NCBI GenBank assembly: GCA_017651385.1 | Contig: JAGCCY010000139.1 | Span: 1-13,320 of the forward strand | Length of the DNA stretch: 13,320 bases | Direction of reading: 5' to 3' | DNA from: Lachnospiraceae bacterium | Lineage (GTDB): Bacteria > Bacillota > Clostridia > Lachnospirales > Lachnospiraceae | In this document: positions 1-6,600 of the stretch, in pieces | How the letters are laid out: the number at the start of each line of letters is the position of its first letter | Position numbering within the stretch: the first letter of the stretch is position 1 | Position numbers and translations under genes: made by a program | Notes under the pieces: generated by a model | The model's input: only the letters and a program-made list of their open reading frames with translations | Told to the model about the DNA's origin: nothing | Databases searched by the model: none

Positions 1-29
1 TATATCTTTCTTAATATCTTTCCCGTCAT
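1..29 (-). CDS. potC: PotC, spermidine/putrescine ABC transporter permease (N-terminal fragment, cut by window edge)
   Basis: Only nine codons are visible, reading MTGKILRKI, and the frame then leaves the window at position 1. The start ATG (29..27) overlaps the potB stop TGA (28..26) in the ATGA arrangement typical of translationally coupled permease pairs, and a GGGAGGG Shine-Dalgarno lies about 8 bases upstream inside the end of potB. A basic N-terminus followed by a membrane helix is usual for PotC, the second permease subunit of the PotABCD polyamine importer. The identity is inferred from position after potB and from these few residues; the sequence alone could not prove it. Confidence 0.6.
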
Positions 30-850
30 AGCAGTGAGCCCTCCCCGTCTTTATCAAATATAGCGGAGATGATCATGCTTATGACGATAAATATCATAAG
101 TACGAGCGAAAGACCGCTGCCCAGATGCCAGTTGTTTGTCTGCGAAAATTCCTGTTCGATAACGTTACCGATCAGCAATATCTTTGCTCCGCCGAGCAAA
201 TTGGAAATAACAAAGGTCGTGAGCGCGGGCACGAACACCATCGTTATACCGGACATGATACCGGGTATCGTGAGCGGAAGAGTGATCTTAAAAAATGTCT
301 GTACGTTGTTTGCACCGAGATCCCTTGCCGCATTGATAACGTTTTCATCGATCTTTGCAAGCGAATTGTACAAAGGGAGCACCATAAACGGCAAAAAGTT
401 ATATACCATACCGAATACGATGGCTCCGGGAGTATTGATGATATGTATGAGCGGTAATCTCAAAAATCCAAGTATCGCATTGATAACACCGTTATTTTCA
501 AGCAGAGTCTGCCATGCCATCGTACGAAGAAGGAAATTCATCCACATCGGAAGTATAAAAAGCATGACAAGCACACTCGATCTGCCTTTTCCGTATTTTA
601 CAAGTATCATCGCCAGAGGATAGGCCATGAGAAAGCAGATAACGGTACTTACTATCGAAAGTTCTATCGCAAGCCATAAGGATTTAATATGTTCGGGCTT
701 GGCGATCGAAGCTATGTTATTAAAAGTGAGAGCTCCGTTCTTATCCGTGATCCCGTAATAAACGACCATAAAAAGCGGAAGGATCACAAATGCCGCAGAC
801 CAGAAATAATACGGAAGCCCCAGCATAAGTTTTGTTTTATTCTTCGACAT
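26..850 (-). CDS. potB: PotB, spermidine/putrescine ABC transporter permease
   Basis: This is an inner-membrane permease subunit of a PotABCD-type polyamine importer, 274 residues long, the usual PotB size. Hydrophobic segments lie near residues 12-33, 58-84, 92-112, 140-163, 197-220 and 246-266, giving about six membrane helices. The EAA loop that docks on the ATPase is clear at residues 171-200 ([10 protein letters not shown], then LPLTIPGI). The start is set at 850 because a perfect AGGAGG at 862..857 sits six bases upstream; an upstream in-frame ATG at 865 would place that ribosome binding site inside the coding region. The first 14 bases overlap the end of potA and the last bases overlap potC, so the three are translated as a coupled unit. 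Substrate (spermidine, putrescine or both) cannot be told from the permease. Confidence 0.93.
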   Translation of the reverse strand: MSKNKTKLMLGLPYYFWSAAFVILPLFMVVYYGITDKNGALTFNNIASIAKPEHIKSLWLAIELSIVSTVICFLMAYPLAMILVKYGKGRSSVLVMLFILPMWMNFLLRTMAWQTLLENNGVINAILGFLRLPLIHIINTPGAIVFGMVYNFLPFMVLPLYNSLAKIDENVINAARDLGANNVQTFFKITLPLTIPGIMSGITMVFVPALTTFVISNLLGGAKILLIGNVIEQEFSQTNNWHLGSGLSLVLMIFIVISMIISAIFDKDGEGSLL

Positions 851-1913
851 GAACTGCCTCCTCATCTTCGGATGCGGGTTTATTCATGATCTGGATATTG
901 AATGGTTTAACGGTTATGCCGACCTCGATACCGACAGGGAAACAGGTCGTAGAATGTACAAGCCATTCATAACCGTTGGGAGTGGTAACTTCCATCTCAT
1001 AATGAACGCCTTTGAATATGAGATGAGTAACGGTTCCCGTAAGCTGACCCTTATCGGGATCCACGAGTTCAACATCTTCGGGTCTTATAACTACATCCAC
1101 GGGCTTATTGTTACCGAAACCCTTATCAACACAGGCAAATCTTGTACCGAATATCTCCACAAGTTCATCCTGGATCATAAGCCCGTCCACTATATTTGAA
1201 TCACCGATGAAATCGGCAACGAAAGCGTTCTCGGGCTCATTGTATATCTTTTCGGGCGAACCTATCTGCTGAATATAGCCCTGGTTCATTACCACGATAG
1301 TATCTGACATTGTAAGAGCTTCTTCCTGATCGTGGGTAACATATACAAAAGTAATGCCAAGCTCGTTCTTAAGCCTGATAAGTTCATATTGCATATCCTG
1401 TCTTAACTTAAGATCCAAAGCTCCCAAAGGCTCGTCAAGAAGAAGGACCTTGGGTTCGTTTACTATGGCTCTCGCTATGGCGATCCTTTGCTGCTGACCG
1501 CCCGAAAGGGTTGAAGGCATACGATTTTCATATCCGTCAAGGTTTACGAGCTTTAAAGCATACTTGATCTTATCGTCTATATAGGATTTTGTTTTTCCCT
1601 TGATCTTTAAACCGAAAGCAATGTTTTCGGCAATAGTCATATGCGTAAAAAGAGCATATTTCTGAAAAACGGTATTAAGCTGTCTTTTGTTGGGAGGAAG
1701 AGCGGTAATGTCTTTTCCGTCGAAAAGAACAACTCCTTTATCGGGTTCTTCAAATCCGCCGATGATCCTTAACGTCGTTGTTTTACCGCAGCCGCTCGGA
1801 CCGAGAAGTGTCAAAAATTCGTTTTCCTTTATATAAAGGGTCAGATCGTCCAAAACGGTCTGTCCGTCAAATGACTTTGTGATGTTTTTAAGATAAATAA
1901 GTTCGGAACTCAT
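837..1913 (-). CDS. potA: PotA, spermidine/putrescine ABC transporter ATP-binding protein
   Basis: This is the cytoplasmic ATPase that powers polyamine import through PotB and PotC, 358 residues. Visible in order are Walker [10 protein letters not shown] (38-46), the Q-loop glutamine at 84, the ABC signature LSGGQQQR (136-143), Walker B VLLLDEP (156-162), the D-loop ALD just after it, and the H-loop histidine 194 in [14 protein letters not shown]. The C-terminal part from about residue 240 ([12 protein letters not shown], then VVIRPEDV) is the TOBE regulatory domain typical of PotA. A strong AGGAGG precedes the ATG, 20 bases after the stop of the regulator gene, so it is the second gene of the operon. 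Assignment to polyamines rather than another CUT-type substrate rests on the PotA-like TOBE region, PotB next door and the XRE-cupin regulator. Confidence 0.95.
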   Translation of the reverse strand: MSSELIYLKNITKSFDGQTVLDDLTLYIKENEFLTLLGPSGCGKTTTLRIIGGFEEPDKGVVLFDGKDITALPPNKRQLNTVFQKYALFTHMTIAENIAFGLKIKGKTKSYIDDKIKYALKLVNLDGYENRMPSTLSGGQQQRIAIARAIVNEPKVLLLDEPLGALDLKLRQDMQYELIRLKNELGITFVYVTHDQEEALTMSDTIVVMNQGYIQQIGSPEKIYNEPENAFVADFIGDSNIVDGLMIQDELVEIFGTRFACVDKGFGNNKPVDVVIRPEDVELVDPDKGQLTGTVTHLIFKGVHYEMEVTTPNGYEWLVHSTTCFPVGIEVGITVKPFNIQIMNKPASEDEEAVHVEE

Positions 1914-1933
1914 ATCGATCCTCCTGAATAGTA

Positions 1934-2473
1934 TTAGAAACTGGGCGGACTTGATACCCAGATTATCGAAGCGCCTGTCTTGCCCGCCTCGATATAATGC
2001 GTGCTTTGCGGTATAAAGTAGAAGGATTCGCCGCTTTTTGCTTTATATATTTTCTTTCCGATATGTATCTTTATATGACCGGAAAGAACGTAACCGAATT
2101 CTTCACCTTCATGCGGATTGTCCGGATAAGTAGTCCCGTTACTTCCGAGAGTGAGTCTTATCGGCTCCATTTCGTTCTTCTGTGCGTTCGGGATTATCCA
2201 TTCGATCTTGTTATTTAATTCTTCGTCCTTTTTTTCAAAATAATCGGATGCTTTGAATACTATCTTTTCCTCGGGTTTGTCTTCGTAAAAGAAATCCGAA
2301 AGGTCCGTGCCCAGAGAAACAAGTATGTCTGTAAGCGTCGATATGGAGGGAGATGTAAGGTTTCTTTCCACCTGTGATATAAAACCTTTGCTGAGCTCGC
2401 TCCTGTTTGCAAGATCCTCCTGCGTGAGCCCGAGCTGCACCCTCAGTTCTTTGATTTTCTGACCAATGTTCAT
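1934..2473 (-). CDS. XRE-family transcriptional regulator with C-terminal cupin sensor domain
   Basis: This 179-residue protein joins an N-terminal XRE/Cro-C1 helix-turn-helix (about 6-60; core [20 protein letters not shown] and the following SPSISTL) to a single cupin barrel (about 100-177). The cupin motifs are [12 protein letters not shown] (121-132) and [13 protein letters not shown] (148-160), with H121, E125 and H159 the likely metal or ligand contacts. Regulators of this build commonly head polyamine transport operons in Firmicutes and resemble PuuR, a putrescine-responsive repressor. It is first in the potABC operon, 20 bases before potA, with a strong promoter upstream. I infer that it represses its own operon in response to polyamines, probably through the half-site cluster at 2492-2519. 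The ligand is not proven by sequence. Confidence 0.9.
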   Translation of the reverse strand: MNIGQKIKELRVQLGLTQEDLANRSELSKGFISQVERNLTSPSISTLTDILVSLGTDLSDFFYEDKPEEKIVFKASDYFEKKDEELNNKIEWIIPNAQKNEMEPIRLTLGSNGTTYPDNPHEGEEFGYVLSGHIKIHIGKKIYKAKSGESFYFIPQSTHYIEAGKTGASIIWVSSPPSF

Positions 2474-2491
2474 TTTAAAATCCTTATTATT

Positions 2492-2519
2492 CTAAACAAA
2501 AAGTTTAATAAAACTAAAC
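2492..2519. promoter_or_regulatory. Candidate operator: three alternating TAAAC/GTTTA half-sites
   Basis: Reading the plus strand, TAAAC (2493-2497), GTTTA (2503-2507) and TAAAC (2515-2519) alternate. The first pair forms a 15-bp palindrome with an AAAAA centre; the second pair has a 7-base spacer. The cluster lies between the regulator's -10 box and its start codon, where bound repressor would block the transcript. A dyad suits a dimeric XRE protein. The role is inferred, and the AT-rich setting makes some chance repetition possible. Confidence 0.5.
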
Positions 2520-2531
2520 ACGCTGAAAGTA

Positions 2532-2559
2532 ATTATACAATATAGCATTATGATGTCAA
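2532..2559 (-). promoter_or_regulatory. Sigma-A promoter of the regulator-potABC operon
   Basis: On the minus strand a perfect TTGACA (2559..2554) and a perfect TATAAT (2537..2532) are separated by 16 bases. Both hexamers match the sigma-A consensus, so the unrepressed promoter should be strong. Transcription would start near 2525, leaving a leader of about 50 bases that contains the candidate operator. Confidence 0.8.
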
Positions 2560-2566
2560 TTCTTTT

Positions 2567-2595
2567 TTAACAAAATATAAAAATTATGATATATT
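2567..2595 (+). promoter_or_regulatory. Sigma-A promoter of the lactonase-family gene
   Basis: TTAACA (2567-2572) and TATATT (2590-2595) are 17 bases apart, each one base from the sigma-A consensus. It diverges from the pot operon promoter with the -35 boxes only 7 bases apart, back to back. A further TAAAC half-site sits at 2601-2605, about at the expected transcription start. Confidence 0.65.
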
Positions 2596-2638
2596 AAGTG
2601 TAAACAAGGAAAAATAAAGTATCGGGAGGTCTCGGCTT

Positions 2639-3706
2639 ATGAATAAATACGTGGCTTATGTTTCATGCTACACACAGGACAATCAGTATGGAATTTCAAT
2701 ATATGATGTAGACCTTAAAAAGGGAAGATTTGTGGAAAAAGACAGGGTCAAGGTGTCCAATTCATCCTATGTGACGATATCCCACAATCAACAGTTCCTT
2801 TATTCAATAACCGATTCCGGAGTTGAATCATATAAGGTCAAGGATGACGGACTTTTGAAATCTTTGAACATGCAATCGATAAACGGCATGAGAGGATGCT
2901 ATCTTTCCACATCCTATGACGATAAGTTTTTGTTTGTCGCAGGTTATCACGACGGTAAGATCACAGTTCTTAAGCTCAATAAGGACGGAAGCGTCGGCGC
3001 AATATCCGATGAGATATATTTAAAAGGAATGGGATCCATCGCCGAACGAAATTTCCACCCTCATGTGGGCTGTGTAAAGATGACAAGAGACGATAAATAC
3101 CTTCTTGCCGCAGATATGGGCATGGATCATGTAAATGTTTATTCACTCGATCATAAGACAGGCAAGCTTAAGCTTGCGGATATAATAAGAAGCGAACAGG
3201 AATCTTCACCGCGACACATAAAGTTTTCAAAGGACGGCAAGATACTTTATATAGTGCACGAGCTTAAATGTTATATCGATGTTTATACATATAAGGAAAG
3301 AGAACCGGGCGATCCCGCTTTTGAAAAGATACAGACGATATCAACAGCAAACGATTACCGCACCAGTTCAACGGCTGCCAGTGCACTTAACATATCGGAA
3401 GATTTCAAATATGTAACATCGTCAAATGCGGGCGATAATTCCGTTTCCTTATTTAAAATACATTCCGACGGGACGCTTGAAAAGATCTTATGCCTTCCCA
3501 TATCGGGAGATTATCCGAAAGATGCCGCATTATTCCCGGGAAACAAGTTCCTTGTATCATGTAACAACGAATCGGACACACTTACATTTTTCAATGTCGA
3601 TATGGAAAATAAAACGATCATAATGAACGGTCCCGAAATGAAGATAGAGAAGCCGAATTGTGTTATTTTTCACAAAATCACGCCTTCAAATCCCGACAAA
3701 AAATAA
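2639..3706 (+). CDS. Lactonase family (YbhE/Pgl-type) seven-bladed beta-propeller protein
   Basis: This 355-residue protein has no signal peptide or membrane helix and consists of repeated beta-propeller blades of the type 'D(D/G)K(Y/F)L(Y/F)V...V.VY.L': KFLFVAGYHDGKITVLKL, then a blade built on KYLLAADMGMDHVNVYSL, then GKILYIVHELKCYIDVYTY, and a last one on SNAGDNSVSLFKI. The HPHVG and PRHIKFSKDGK segments match the 6-phosphogluconolactonase family (PF10282) related to E. coli YbhE. Members hydrolyse 6-phosphogluconolactone or related lactones, but many are of unproven activity, so a gene symbol is not given. The start ATG has GGGAGG nine bases upstream. It is the only gene of its unit: it has a promoter of its own, diverges from the pot operon, and is followed by an 88-base gap without an obvious terminator. 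Confidence 0.85.
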   Translation: MNKYVAYVSCYTQDNQYGISIYDVDLKKGRFVEKDRVKVSNSSYVTISHNQQFLYSITDSGVESYKVKDDGLLKSLNMQSINGMRGCYLSTSYDDKFLFVAGYHDGKITVLKLNKDGSVGAISDEIYLKGMGSIAERNFHPHVGCVKMTRDDKYLLAADMGMDHVNVYSLDHKTGKLKLADIIRSEQESSPRHIKFSKDGKILYIVHELKCYIDVYTYKEREPGDPAFEKIQTISTANDYRTSSTAASALNISEDFKYVTSSNAGDNSVSLFKIHSDGTLEKILCLPISGDYPKDAALFPGNKFLVSCNNESDTLTFFNVDMENKTIIMNGPEMKIEKPNCVIFHKITPSNPDKK

Positions 3707-3735
3707 TTGTTACATTTGAGCAATATTACCTTTAC

Positions 3736-3763
3736 TTGGATTAAGATTGTGATAATATATAAA
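3736..3763 (+). promoter_or_regulatory. Weak candidate promoter of the M15 carboxypeptidase gene
   Basis: In the gap before the carboxypeptidase, TTGGAT (3736-3741) and TATAAA (3758-3763) are 16 bases apart. An alternative is the extended -10 TGTGATAAT at 3748-3756 without a clear -35. Neither is strong, but no terminator separates this gene from the lactonase, so read-through from 2639 is also possible. Confidence 0.3.
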
Positions 3764-3794
3764 TGGATTTAAATTGATCCGGGGAGAATAAAAG

Positions 3795-4838
3795 TTGTAC
3801 AGCACGTTTAATGAAAGAGTGGTCCAGAAGGCCGCCAGGATTTCAAAAAAGCATAAATTTTTAACTCCGGTGATGTATCTTTATTCCGCAATTCTTGTAG
3901 GGGCTTATTTTATCGGACGCTATTTCTATAGACACGGGAAAAGATATATTTCCGTAGTTTTGGCGCTCATTTTTTTCCTGATGGGTTCAAGTTTCAGTTT
4001 TCCCGATAATTCGGACGATAATGAGATCTATCTTTCTTCCCAGGAAAATTCCGCAGTTGAAAACACCGAAGCATCAACGAATGTTCTTGACGATGAGACC
4101 GGCAAGAATCTTGATAATGTAGAATGGATCGAAGACCTGTCTCTTATGGACGAGGTCGACGATTCCGATCTTTCAAAGACCGATAATGTTGAAAAATATA
4201 CCCTTGACGATTTCCTTGAAATGGCAGATATCAATACCGCCACATACTATACCGGGGAAAGCGGTTTTGACAGGGACGCCTGGAATCTTATCCTGGTAAA
4301 CAAGACTCATCCGGTTCCGGACGATTACGAAGTTCCTCTTACTACGATCACGGGATCCATGAAATGTGATGAAAGAGTACTGGAACCTCTTACCACAATG
4401 CTTAAAGCGGCTATGGATGACGGCATAAATCTTATCGTATGTTCTCCTTACAGGGATTATGCTCTTCAGACGAGATTATTCAACAGGAAGATCGATCTTT
4501 ATATGGGTAAAGGTTATTCTTATCTTGAAGCATACAAGCTTACAAGCCAGAAGGTAACGGTTCCCGGTGCAAGCGAGCATCAGATCGGAATGGCTTTCGA
4601 TATCGTCACCTCATCACATTCAACTCTGGATTATGAATTCGGTGATACAAAAGCAGGAAAATGGCTCAAAGAACACGGTAAGGAATACGGCTTTATCTTA
4701 AGATATCCCCGCGGCAAGGAATATATCACGAGTATCGAATATGAGCCATGGCATTTCAGATATGTCGGTGTTGAAGCGGCTACCTATATAATGGATAACG
4801 GCTTGACACTTGAAGAATTTTTGGAAGGTTTACAGTGA
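3795..4838 (+). CDS. Membrane-anchored M15 family D,D-carboxypeptidase (VanY/DacB-like)
   Basis: This 347-residue protein should trim the terminal D-Ala from peptidoglycan stem peptides outside the cell membrane. The zinc site of peptidase family M15 is intact: PGASEHQIGMAFDI gives H262 and D269, and EPWHFRYVG gives the third ligand H320 with E317 as general base; SPYRDYALQ (217-225) holds the conserved substrate-binding Arg220. The catalytic domain spans about 160-345. Before it come two hydrophobic stretches (about 24-45 and 51-69) and an acidic Asn/Ser/Asp-rich linker (70-150). The start is TTG at 3795, supported by GGGGAG eight bases upstream; the first ATG lies at residue 27 and would remove part of the first hydrophobic stretch. 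The gene stands alone and ends at a strong terminator. Specificity (D-Ala-D-Ala versus D-Ala-D-Lac or an endopeptidase role) cannot be read from sequence. Confidence 0.9.
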   Translation: MYSTFNERVVQKAARISKKHKFLTPVMYLYSAILVGAYFIGRYFYRHGKRYISVVLALIFFLMGSSFSFPDNSDDNEIYLSSQENSAVENTEASTNVLDDETGKNLDNVEWIEDLSLMDEVDDSDLSKTDNVEKYTLDDFLEMADINTATYYTGESGFDRDAWNLILVNKTHPVPDDYEVPLTTITGSMKCDERVLEPLTTMLKAAMDDGINLIVCSPYRDYALQTRLFNRKIDLYMGKGYSYLEAYKLTSQKVTVPGASEHQIGMAFDIVTSSHSTLDYEFGDTKAGKWLKEHGKEYGFILRYPRGKEYITSIEYEPWHFRYVGVEAATYIMDNGLTLEEFLEGLQ

Positions 4839-4844
4839 TTTATC

Positions 4845-4880
4845 AACGGCCGATACATTTATCGGCCGTTTCTTTTGTTT
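4845..4880 (+). terminator. Intrinsic terminator after the carboxypeptidase gene
   Basis: A perfect 10-bp stem, AACGGCCGAT (4845-4854) pairing with ATCGGCCGTT (4861-4870), closes a six-base loop and is followed by TCTTTTGTTT. It lies seven bases after the stop codon and ends only 12 bases before the Shine-Dalgarno of tgt. Confidence 0.9.
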
Positions 4881-4892
4881 AATTTTTTAATC

Positions 4893-4904
4893 GAGGTAAA
4901 AATT
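4893..4904 (+). promoter_or_regulatory. Ribosome binding site and apparent ATT start codon of tgt
   Basis: GAGG (4893-4896), five bases (TAAAA) and then ATT (4902-4904) stand where a start is expected. The codons after ATT read Tyr-Lys-Ile-Leu-Lys-Thr-Glu-Gly, matching the usual MYKL(L/I)KT(D/E)G beginning of Clostridia Tgt with ATT in the place of ATG. No ATG, GTG or TTG lies between the terminator and this point in this frame. Confidence 0.6.
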
Positions 4905-6038
4905 TATAAAATATTAAAAACCGAAGGCCGTGCAAAAAGAGCCGAAATGACTACCGTTCACGGAACCATACAGACACCCGTTTTTATGAATGTCGGTACC
5001 GTTGCGGCCATCAAGGGAGCCGTTGCCACTAAAGATCTTTATGACATAGGTACACAGGTCGAGCTCTCAAATACATATCATCTTCATGTGCGTCCGGGAG
5101 ACGAGCTTATCAAAAAACTCGGCGGACTTCATAAGTTCATGAACTGGGACAGACCGATACTTACGGATTCCGGCGGGTTTCAGGTATTTTCTCTTGCGGG
5201 TCTTCGAAAGATCAAAGAAGAGGGTGTGACTTTCCATTCACATGTTGACGGAAGGATCATCTTCATGGGACCCGAAGAAAGCATGAGGATACAGTCAAAT
5301 TTGGGTTCCACGATCGCAATGGCTTTTGATGAATGTCCTTCTTCTGTTGCGGAGCGAAAATATGTCGAAGAATCCGTTGCACGTACCACAAGGTGGCTTG
5401 AAAGATGCAAGACCGAGATGAACAGGTTAAACAGCCTCCCCGATACGGTCAATAAAGACCAGTTATTGTTCGGTATCAATCAGGGTGCGATCTTTGCGGA
5501 TATCAGGATAGATCACGCAAAAAGGATATCGGAAATGGAACTTGACGGATATGCTGTGGGCGGCCTTGCCGTGGGAGAGACTCACGAAGAAATGTATCAT
5601 ATCCTTGAAGAAACGGTTCCGTATCTTCCTAAAGACAAACCCACCTATCTAATGGGTGTCGGCACGCCGGCCAATATACTTGAAGGAGTTGAAAGGGGAA
5701 TAGATTTCTTTGACTGTGTCTATCCTTCGAGAAACGGCCGTCACGGACATGTATATACCAATCACGGAAAGCTCAACCTTTTTAATCAAAAGTATGAAGC
5801 GGACATGCGTCCGATCGAAGAAGGATGCAAATGCACCGCGTGTTCGATGTATTCGCGTGCATATATAAGGCATCTGTTAAAAGCAAAGGAAATGCTCGGC
5901 ATGAGACTTTGTGTGTTACACAATCTGTATTTTTACAATACGATGATGACAGAGATAAGAAATGCTCTCGATGAAGGTGATTTTGCGGGATACAAAAAAC
6001 GCAAACTTGATTCGATGGCAGAAGGTGCCGACGAGTAA
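4902..6038 (+). CDS. tgt: Queuine/preQ1 tRNA-guanine transglycosylase
   Basis: Bacterial Tgt swaps guanine at position 34 of tRNAs for Asp, Asn, His and Tyr with preQ1 in queuosine synthesis. Starting from ATT the protein is 378 residues, normal for the family. Visible are the general acid/base Asp89 in LTDSGGFQ, substrate-pocket Asp143 in AFDECPSS, the GGLAVGE loop (220-226), nucleophile Asp271 in FFDCVYPSRNGRHG, and the structural zinc site C309, C311, C314 and H340. The ATT start is preferred because the only upstream in-frame start, TTG at 4875, lies inside the terminator tract and has no ribosome binding site, while the first ATG (4947) would delete the conserved first 15 residues. A sequencing error in an ATG is the main alternative. 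No preQ1 riboswitch is seen upstream; queA is not adjacent. yajC follows after 87 bases, the common tgt-yajC order. Confidence 0.95.
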   Translation: MYKILKTEGRAKRAEMTTVHGTIQTPVFMNVGTVAAIKGAVATKDLYDIGTQVELSNTYHLHVRPGDELIKKLGGLHKFMNWDRPILTDSGGFQVFSLAGLRKIKEEGVTFHSHVDGRIIFMGPEESMRIQSNLGSTIAMAFDECPSSVAERKYVEESVARTTRWLERCKTEMNRLNSLPDTVNKDQLLFGINQGAIFADIRIDHAKRISEMELDGYAVGGLAVGETHEEMYHILEETVPYLPKDKPTYLMGVGTPANILEGVERGIDFFDCVYPSRNGRHGHVYTNHGKLNLFNQKYEADMRPIEEGCKCTACSMYSRAYIRHLLKAKEMLGMRLCVLHNLYFYNTMMTEIRNALDEGDFAGYKKRKLDSMAEGADE

Positions 6039-6064
6039 AAATTCTATAAATTGCTCAAATTTTA

Positions 6065-6093
6065 TTGCACAATTTCCGTTTCTCGGTTATTAT
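6065..6093 (+). promoter_or_regulatory. Candidate sigma-A promoter of yajC
   Basis: TTGCAC (6065-6070) and TATTAT (6088-6093) are exactly 17 bases apart in the gap between tgt and yajC. The -10 is one base from consensus and the -35 keeps only the TTG. It could supplement read-through from tgt. An imperfect tandem repeat (ATTGCTCAAATTTT at about 6050, ATTGCACAATTTCC at about 6064) overlaps the -35. Confidence 0.4.
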
Positions 6094-6125
6094 GACAAGG
6101 CAGATTATTTTTCGGAGGAAAGACC

Positions 6126-6443
6126 ATGTATACAAATGCAATTCTTGATGCTGCGGCTCAGGGCAGTTCGACAGCTTCACTTATAAGTATGCTTATTTCT
6201 TTTGCCATTTTGGGTTTGTTCTTTTATTTTATGATCATCAAACCTCAGAAGAAAGAGCAAAAAAGAACGCAGGCAATGCTTTCAAATCTTGAAGTCGGCG
6301 ACGCTGTTTTAACTTCTTCGGGCTTTTACGGTACGGTCATTGATATTACGGACGATACGGTCATCATCGAGTTCGGTAACAATAAGAACTGTCGTATCCC
6401 GATGCAGAAGAGTGCGATCGCTCAGGTTGAGAAGGCTGAATAA
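6126..6443 (+). CDS. yajC: YajC, Sec translocase accessory membrane protein
   Basis: This small protein of 105 residues has the YajC plan: a short N-terminus, one membrane helix (about 18-38) ending in the family motif YFMIIKPQKKEQKR, then a cytoplasmic SH3-like region with LEVGDAVLTSSGFYGTVIDI. YajC binds SecDF-YidC and supports protein export. GGAGGA (6114-6119) lies six bases before the ATG. The gene follows tgt, as in many bacteria, but secD and secF do not follow here: a strong terminator comes next, so the export genes are elsewhere in the genome. Confidence 0.95.
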   Translation: MYTNAILDAAAQGSSTASLISMLISFAILGLFFYFMIIKPQKKEQKRTQAMLSNLEVGDAVLTSSGFYGTVIDITDDTVIIEFGNNKNCRIPMQKSAIAQVEKAE

Positions 6444-6457
6444 TAATGCGAAATATT

Positions 6458-6490
6458 GAGGAAGGACTTAATTGTCCTTCCTCTTTTTTT
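6458..6490 (+). terminator. Intrinsic terminator after yajC
   Basis: GAGGAAGGAC (6458-6467) pairs perfectly with GTCCTTCCTC (6474-6483) around a TTAATT loop and is followed by seven T residues. It ends the tgt-yajC unit and insulates the leuB operon. Confidence 0.95.
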
Positions 6491-6503
6491 AATATCGTGA
6501 ATA

Positions 6504-6518
6504 TCAATAGTCTATTGA
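6504..6518. promoter_or_regulatory. Candidate operator: perfect 15-bp palindrome at the leuB promoter
   Basis: TCAATAG (6504-6510), a central T, and CTATTGA (6512-6518) form an unbroken inverted repeat. Its right arm overlaps the proposed -35 box TTGAAA at 6515-6520, the classic place for a repressor site. It starts 14 bases after the yajC terminator, so it is not part of that hairpin. The cognate regulator is unknown. Confidence 0.5.
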
Positions 6519-6543
6519 AATTTGGGTTTATTTAAGATAAGAT
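6515..6543 (+). promoter_or_regulatory. Candidate sigma-A promoter of the leuB-ilvD-ilvB operon
   Basis: TTGAAA (6515-6520) and TAAGAT (6538-6543) are 17 bases apart. Transcription would start near 6550, giving a leader of about 50 bases. That is too short for a T-box, the usual control of branched-chain operons in Firmicutes, and no T-box sequence is visible. Confidence 0.5.
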
Positions 6544-6564
6544 AAAGTGAATTTTTATAAACAA

Positions 6565-6585
6565 ATGCATTTATATTATATGCAT
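6565..6585. repeat. Inverted repeat in the leuB leader, just before the ribosome binding site
   Basis: ATGCATTTA (6565-6573) faces TATATGCAT (6577-6585), matching at 8 of 9 positions around a short centre, and ends three bases before the GAGGAG Shine-Dalgarno. It could be a second operator or a weak RNA hairpin next to the ribosome site. Because it is so AT-rich it may have no function. Confidence 0.35.
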
Positions 6586-6600
6586 AACGAGGAGAGAGAA

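Noticed and set aside
69..623. 184-residue open frame on the plus strand opposite potB
   Set aside because: It is antisense to a clear six-helix permease, has no ribosome site or recognisable domain, and looks like a shadow of potB codon structure.
3707..3735. Terminator after the lactonase gene
   Set aside because: No convincing inverted repeat with a T tract is present in this gap.
4839..4901. preQ1 riboswitch before tgt
   Set aside because: The only structure is a plain perfect hairpin with a T tract; no C-rich loop or A-rich tail typical of a preQ1-I aptamer is present.
4875..4901. Upstream TTG start for tgt giving nine extra residues
   Set aside because: It lies within the terminator T tract, lacks a Shine-Dalgarno, and the extra residues are not part of the usual Tgt N-terminus.
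6491..6600. T-box riboswitch before leuB
   Set aside because: The leader from the likely promoter is only about 50 bases, has no T-box sequence and no antiterminator/terminator pair. The hairpin at 6458-6490 belongs to the end of yajC.
6547..6600. N-terminal extension of leuB from 6547
   Set aside because: It has no ribosome site and runs across the leader inverted repeat; the ATG at 6601 has a good Shine-Dalgarno and gives the standard protein.
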